A stretch of 64,000 nucleotides of DNA from [Pasteurella] aerogenes (GTDB taxonomy: Bacteria > Pseudomonadota > Gammaproteobacteria > Enterobacterales > Pasteurellaceae): the NCBI GenBank assembly GCA_900637275.1, contig LR134362.1, positions 1,240,001-1,304,000 of the forward strand, in the 5' to 3' direction. This document shows positions 60,348 through 64,000 of the stretch, piece by piece. Within the stretch, counting starts at the first letter, position 1. Every line of letters starts with the position of its first letter. The position numbers and the translations under genes were made by a program. The notes beneath the pieces were generated by a model. It saw nothing but the letters and a program-made list of their open reading frames with translations. It was not told the origin of the DNA and ran no database searches.

Positions 60348-60860
60348 ATGCAAAATATTACCCTTTATCGTCGCACACTTGCTTGCGCCAATTGGCATAA
60401 GCAACAGCAAGATATTCCCACATATGTATTTCCTTGGTTGGCAGAAAATGGTTCCTTAACGCAAAAATTGCAGCACATTTGTCGCCAATTGGAAGTAGAG
60501 GTCATCCAGCAAGGTTGGATAAATGCGTCACCATATAATCCAAAAACTTCCTCAAAAATCACCGCACTTAACGAACCCTATTGGCTACGCGAAGTGTTGA
60601 TTAAAGGCGATGGTGATCCTTGGATCTTTGCCCAAACCCGATTACCAAAATCGACCGTAGAACAAGTGGCATCCGATGTGTTGACGCTTGGCAATAGCGC
60701 AATTGGGTTATGGCTTTTCCCGCAACAACCCAAAAGACAAGATTTAACGTGGAGCCAAGATCCACAAAGCGGGCTTTTTGCGCGTAGTTCATCCTTATTA
60801 TTGCAACAATATCCTTTAGAAATCCAAGAGTTATTTTTACCGCACTTTTCGTTTCCTTAA
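60348..60860 (+). CDS. ubiC: Chorismate pyruvate-lyase
   Basis: A 170-residue enzyme making 4-hydroxybenzoate and pyruvate from chorismate, the first step of ubiquinone synthesis. Family features: YWLREVLIKGDGDPWIFAQTRLP around residues 80-102 (the Arg and product-binding site) and the GNSAIGLWLF block. UbiA is not adjacent, unlike E. coli. An uptake signal is used as part of the coding end (LPHFSFP), and another lies in frame near 60560. Confidence 0.9.
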   Translation: MQNITLYRRTLACANWHKQQQDIPTYVFPWLAENGSLTQKLQHICRQLEVEVIQQGWINASPYNPKTSSKITALNEPYWLREVLIKGDGDPWIFAQTRLPKSTVEQVASDVLTLGNSAIGLWLFPQQPKRQDLTWSQDPQSGLFARSSSLLLQQYPLEIQELFLPHFSFP

Positions 60861-60994
60861 GCATCGTGCCTCTTAAATTTAGCACTAATCAAATAAATTT
60901 TTTTACGCAAAGACTATCAATTTTCTAGGAAGTGATTTAAAATTTCCTGATTTTTTGAATTTTCCACACAATATAAAAAATAAAGAGGCAGAAA

Positions 60995-61621
60995 ATGAAA
61001 ATTGTTGAAGTTAATCATCCGTTAGTTAAACATAAATTGGGCTTGATGCGCGCCGCTGACATCAGCACCAAACACTTTCGTGAATTAGCCACTGAAGTAG
61101 GTAGTTTATTGACCTATGAAGCGACTGCCGATTTAGAGATAGAAAAAGTAATCATTGAAGGGTGGTGCGGGCCGGTAGAAATCGATCGCATCAAAGGGAA
61201 AAAAGTCACAGTCGTACCGATTTTGCGTGCCGGTCTTGGCATGATGGACGGAGTTTTGGAACATATTCCAAGCGCACGTATTAGCGTAGTTGGGATGTAC
61301 CGTGACGAAGAAACCTTGGAGCCGGTACCTTATTTCCAAAAATTAGCCAGCGATTTAGATGAACGTTTGGCTATCGTGGTTGACCCAATGTTAGCGACCG
61401 GCGGTTCTATGATTGCTACTATTGATTTATTAAAACAACGCGGTTGCCAACACTTTAAAATTTTAGTGTTGGTTGCCGCGCCGGAAGGGATTGCCGCTCT
61501 TGAAAAAGCGCATCCTGATGTCGAATTATATACCGCATCCATTGATAAACACCTAAATGACCAAGGTTACATTATTCCGGGTTTAGGTGATGCAGGTGAC
61601 AAGATTTTTGGAACAAAATAA
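60995..61621 (+). CDS. upp: Uracil phosphoribosyltransferase
   Basis: A 208-residue salvage enzyme converting uracil and PRPP to UMP. Motifs: [13 protein letters not shown], the PRPP loop [20 protein letters not shown] near residue 130, and the C-terminal uracil site [17 protein letters not shown]. Length is standard. It is followed by a terminator and then uraA, the uracil permease. Confidence 0.97.
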   Translation: MKIVEVNHPLVKHKLGLMRAADISTKHFRELATEVGSLLTYEATADLEIEKVIIEGWCGPVEIDRIKGKKVTVVPILRAGLGMMDGVLEHIPSARISVVGMYRDEETLEPVPYFQKLASDLDERLAIVVDPMLATGGSMIATIDLLKQRGCQHFKILVLVAAPEGIAALEKAHPDVELYTASIDKHLNDQGYIIPGLGDAGDKIFGTK

Positions 61622-61631
61622 TCCAAAAAAT

Positions 61632-61658
61632 AAAGCGGCATTATTTGCCGCTTTTTTC
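61632..61658 (+). terminator. Terminator between upp and uraA
   Basis: Stem AAAGCGGCA … TGCCGCTTT with a five-base loop and following T-run, about 10 bp past upp. uraA therefore depends on readthrough or its own promoter in the 65 bp that remain. Confidence 0.82.
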
Positions 61659-61723
61659 CGTGCGATTTCGCTTAAAAACCGACCGCACTTTCAAGTTAAT
61701 TCAGACAGCGAGTTGAAACTTAA

Positions 61724-62974
61724 ATGACAGAAAAAATTGAAATCCCTGCACCAATTGAGGTGCAAAGCAAAGCGAAACAGGCGTTTGTTGGTTTGCAAAT
61801 GTTGTTTGTCGCCTTCGGCGCCCTCGTTTTAGTGCCATTAATTACCGGTTTAGATGCAAATACTGCGTTACTCACCGCCGGTATCGGAACATTGCTTTTC
61901 CAACTTTGTACCGGCAAACAAGTACCGATTTTCCTAGCATCCTCCTTTGCTTTTATTGCGCCAATTCAGTATGGCGTTGCCACTTGGGGAATCGCAGTCA
62001 CCATGGGCGGCTTGGTTTGTACCGGATTTGTCTATCTGGCGTTAAGTACCTTAGTTAAACTCAAAGGAGCCGGTGCGTTACAAAAAATCTTCCCACCAGT
62101 CGTAGTTGGTCCGGTCATTATCATTATCGGGATGGGCCTTGCGCCCGTCGCGGTCGATATGGCGTTAGGCAAAAATGGCAACTATGAATACAATGATGCA
62201 GTATTGGTTTCGATGGTTACTTTATTGACCACTTTATGCGTGGCGGTTTTCTCTAAGGGAATGATGAAACTTATCCCGATTATGTTCGGTATCCTGGTGG
62301 GCTATGTGTTATGCCTGTTCCTTGGGCTGATTAATTTCCAACCGGTTTTGGATGCGCCTTGGTTCAGCCTACCGAAAATCACGACGCCGGAATTTAAACT
62401 GGAAGCCATTTTATATTTACTTCCTATCGCTATCGCACCAGCGGTAGAACACGTGGGCGGGATTATGGCAATCAGCTCCGTCACTGGAAAAGATTTCCTC
62501 AAAAAACCGGGCTTACATCGCACCTTATTGGGCGATGGTATTGCCACTTCTGCCGCCTCCTTACTCGGCGGTCCACCAAATACCACTTACGCGGAAGTAA
62601 CTGGCGCGGTGATGTTAACCCGTAACTTTAATCCAAACATTATGACTTGGGCGGCAGTTTGGGCGATTGCCATTTCGTTCTGTGGAAAGGTCGGCGCATT
62701 CTTATCCACTATCCCAACGATCGTGATGGGTGGTATCATGATGTTAGTTTTCGGCTCCATTGCGGTAGTAGGTATGAGTACGCTGATTCGAGGCAAAGTT
62801 GATGTCACCGAAGCGCGTAACCTGTGCATTATTTCAGTGGTTATGACTTTTGGGATCGGCGGAATGTTCGTCAACTTCGGCGAAATTTCCTTAAAAGGCA
62901 TTAGCTTATGCGCAGTCGTCGCCATTATCCTAAACTTAATTTTACCACCAGCAAAAAATCAAATTGAAGATTAA
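61724..62974 (+). CDS. uraA: Uracil permease
   Basis: A 416-residue uracil:H+ symporter of the NCS2 family with 14 predicted helices. Substrate-site motifs: AIAPAVEHVGGIMAIS (Glu near 240) and GGPPNTTYAEVTGAVMLTRNFNP (Glu near 290). Length is normal. Paired with upp, as in E. coli (upp-uraA-hda). Confidence 0.96.
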   Translation: MTEKIEIPAPIEVQSKAKQAFVGLQMLFVAFGALVLVPLITGLDANTALLTAGIGTLLFQLCTGKQVPIFLASSFAFIAPIQYGVATWGIAVTMGGLVCTGFVYLALSTLVKLKGAGALQKIFPPVVVGPVIIIIGMGLAPVAVDMALGKNGNYEYNDAVLVSMVTLLTTLCVAVFSKGMMKLIPIMFGILVGYVLCLFLGLINFQPVLDAPWFSLPKITTPEFKLEAILYLLPIAIAPAVEHVGGIMAISSVTGKDFLKKPGLHRTLLGDGIATSAASLLGGPPNTTYAEVTGAVMLTRNFNPNIMTWAAVWAIAISFCGKVGAFLSTIPTIVMGGIMMLVFGSIAVVGMSTLIRGKVDVTEARNLCIISVVMTFGIGGMFVNFGEISLKGISLCAVVAIILNLILPPAKNQIED

Positions 62975-62982
62975 TTTTTAAA

Positions 62983-63020
62983 CAAAAAACAGAGATAGGC
63001 TTGCTTATCTCTGTTTTTTT
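62983..63020 (+). terminator. Terminator after uraA
   Basis: AAAAAACAGAGATA … TATCTCTGTTTTTT is a perfect 14-bp stem with T-run, 10 bp past the uraA stop and upstream of hda. Confidence 0.88.
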
Positions 63021-63063
63021 CGTATATGCTAATCACAACATTGTTCAGCGCAGGATATTTTCG

Positions 63064-63762
63064 TTGTTAAATTCACAGCTCACATTGCCAATTCATCAAC
63101 TTGACGATGAAACCCTTGATAATTTTTATGCAGATAACAATCAGTTATTGCTCAATTCATTGCATAAAAATTTTGAGCAATTACAACAACCTATCTTTTA
63201 TTTATGGGGCGAAAAAGGCTGTGGCAAAAGCCATATTTTAAAAGGCTCCATCAATTATTTTTTGCAACGCCAACGCCCGGCACTGTATGTGCCACTTAGC
63301 AAATCTCGCTATTTTTCACCGGCAGTTCTGGATAATTTAGAATATCAAGATCTGATTTGTTTGGATGATCTACAGGCAGTAATAGGGGATGATGAATGGG
63401 AATTGGCCATTTTTGATTTAATCAACCGCCTACGGGAAACGGGAAATGCCTTGTTGCTGATAAGTGCAGATCAATCGCCAAATTCGTTGCCCATTCGCTT
63501 GCCGGATCTCGCCTCGCGCTTATCTTGGGGCGAAGTTTATCAAATGACGCCGTTAAGCGAAATGCAAATGGTTGCCGTATTAAAACAAAACGCCTATGCG
63601 CGCGGCATTGAACTGCCTGACGAAAGCGCGATGTTTTTGCTAAAACGTCTAGATCGCGATATGACAACCCTTTTTAGTGCGTTGCAAAAATTGGATAAAG
63701 CCTCTTTACAGGCACAACGCAAATTGACTATTCCTTTCGTAAAAGAAATCCTCCAATTATAA
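63064..63762 (+). CDS. hda: DnaA-related regulatory inactivator Hda
   Basis: A 232-residue AAA+ protein that, with the beta clamp, stimulates hydrolysis of ATP bound to DnaA and so prevents re-initiation. The N-terminal clamp-binding motif QLTLPI is at residues 4-9. Walker A is GEKGCGKSH near residue 49 and the Walker B region is LICLDDLQAV. The start is a TTG at 63064 with AGGA upstream; the frame is open to 63001, but that lies inside the uraA terminator. Gene order agrees with E. coli. Confidence 0.92.
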   Translation: MLNSQLTLPIHQLDDETLDNFYADNNQLLLNSLHKNFEQLQQPIFYLWGEKGCGKSHILKGSINYFLQRQRPALYVPLSKSRYFSPAVLDNLEYQDLICLDDLQAVIGDDEWELAIFDLINRLRETGNALLLISADQSPNSLPIRLPDLASRLSWGEVYQMTPLSEMQMVAVLKQNAYARGIELPDESAMFLLKRLDRDMTTLFSALQKLDKASLQAQRKLTIPFVKEILQL

Positions 63763-63806
63763 AAAGTGCAGTCAAAAATTTTTCTTTTTTCGACCGCACT
63801 TTTTTA
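63761..63806. terminator. Paired uptake-signal hairpin between hda and der
   Basis: AAAGTGCAGTC (one mismatch to the signal) and GACCGCACTTT face each other, with a T-run on the plus strand and A-run behind. It lies between two convergent genes and should end both. Confidence 0.75.
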
Positions 63807-63807
63807 T

Positions 63808-64000
63808 CTATCTTTTTGATTTTTTAATAAATTTCATCAAACGTTTACGCTTACGCAATTGATTTGGTGTCAATTTATTGCGACGTCCAGCAAACGGGTT
63901 ATTGCCCTCTTGGAATAAAATCCGAATTGGCGAACCGATAATTTTTAAACTACGACGATAATAATTAGACAAATAGCGTTTATAACTATCCGGCAGACGC
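63808..64000 (-). CDS. der: GTPase Der, C-terminal end (partial)
   Basis: The last 64 codons of a gene running in from beyond the window. The readable end is [22 protein letters not shown], then [19 protein letters not shown], then [15 protein letters not shown]. This matches the C-terminal KH-like domain and tail of Der (EngA), the double-GTPase 50S assembly factor. GTPase domains lie outside the window. Confidence 0.9.
   Translation of the reverse strand, partial: RLPDSYKRYLSNYYRRSLKIIGSPIRILFQEGNNPFAGRRNKLTPNQLRKRKRLMKFIKKSKR

Overview
The window is a contiguous piece of a Pasteurellaceae chromosome. The best evidence is the Haemophilus influenzae-type DNA uptake signal (AAGTGCGGT / ACCGCACTT). 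It occurs dozens of times on both strands, inside genes and as inverted pairs at gene ends. Gene order and protein sequences also fit this family: lrp-ftsK-lolA-rarA-serS, ompW|yciC-yciB-yciA-yciI, nfsA-rimK beside grxA, potABCD, and upp-uraA-hda. The genus cannot be fixed by eye. Any member of the Hin-type uptake-signal clade is possible (Haemophilus, Aggregatibacter, Pasteurella, Basfia and relatives).

Layout. 1-9558 is the accessory-looking end: the tail of rng (RNase G), then a 2403-residue trimeric autotransporter adhesin on the minus strand, then a RelE/ParE-type toxin-antitoxin pair. Four copies (plus one remnant) of a structured dispersed repeat punctuate and flank both loci. 9559-16385 is the conserved lrp-ftsK-lolA-rarA-serS block (minus). 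16461-23260 holds bioB and a six-gene thiamine locus (thiM-thiD-thiE-thiB-thiP-thiQ) behind a TPP riboswitch. 23467-26406 is glnE. 26479-31164 is a gluconate/Entner-Doudoroff locus: gntP divergent from gntK-edd-eda, with two GntR-like operators and two CRP-like sites between them. 31238-36699 holds pepT and the spermidine/putrescine importer potABCD. 36940-42948 holds doxX, dsbD, arcA, ycfP, rimK, nfsA and grxA. 43343-44395 is a 2,3-/2,6-dihydroxybenzoate decarboxylase-like amidohydrolase interrupted by an in-frame TAG at codon 13. 44575-54735 holds argA, ompW, yciCBAI, acnB, a membrane metallophosphoesterase, an orphan binding protein and a small secreted protein of unknown function. 54820-64000 holds rlmL, znuA, an LTA-synthase-like sulfatase, ubiC, upp-uraA, hda and the C-terminal end of der.

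How it works together. Most of the window is housekeeping metabolism and nutrient capture: thiamine salvage and uptake, polyamine uptake, zinc uptake, uracil salvage, and gluconate catabolism through KDPG. It also carries redox and anaerobic regulation (arcA, and FNR-like boxes upstream of ompW and arcA). Regulatory DNA is readable in several places: the TPP riboswitch, GntR and CRP sites, an ARG box before argA, a perfect dyad before lrp, and a 16-bp palindrome lying inside the toxin-antitoxin promoter. No tRNA or rRNA genes, CRISPR arrays, insertion sequences or prophage genes were seen.

The most unusual structure is the repeat family around the adhesin and the toxin-antitoxin module. It could be a non-coding mobile or recombinogenic element, or an RNA-structured boundary element.
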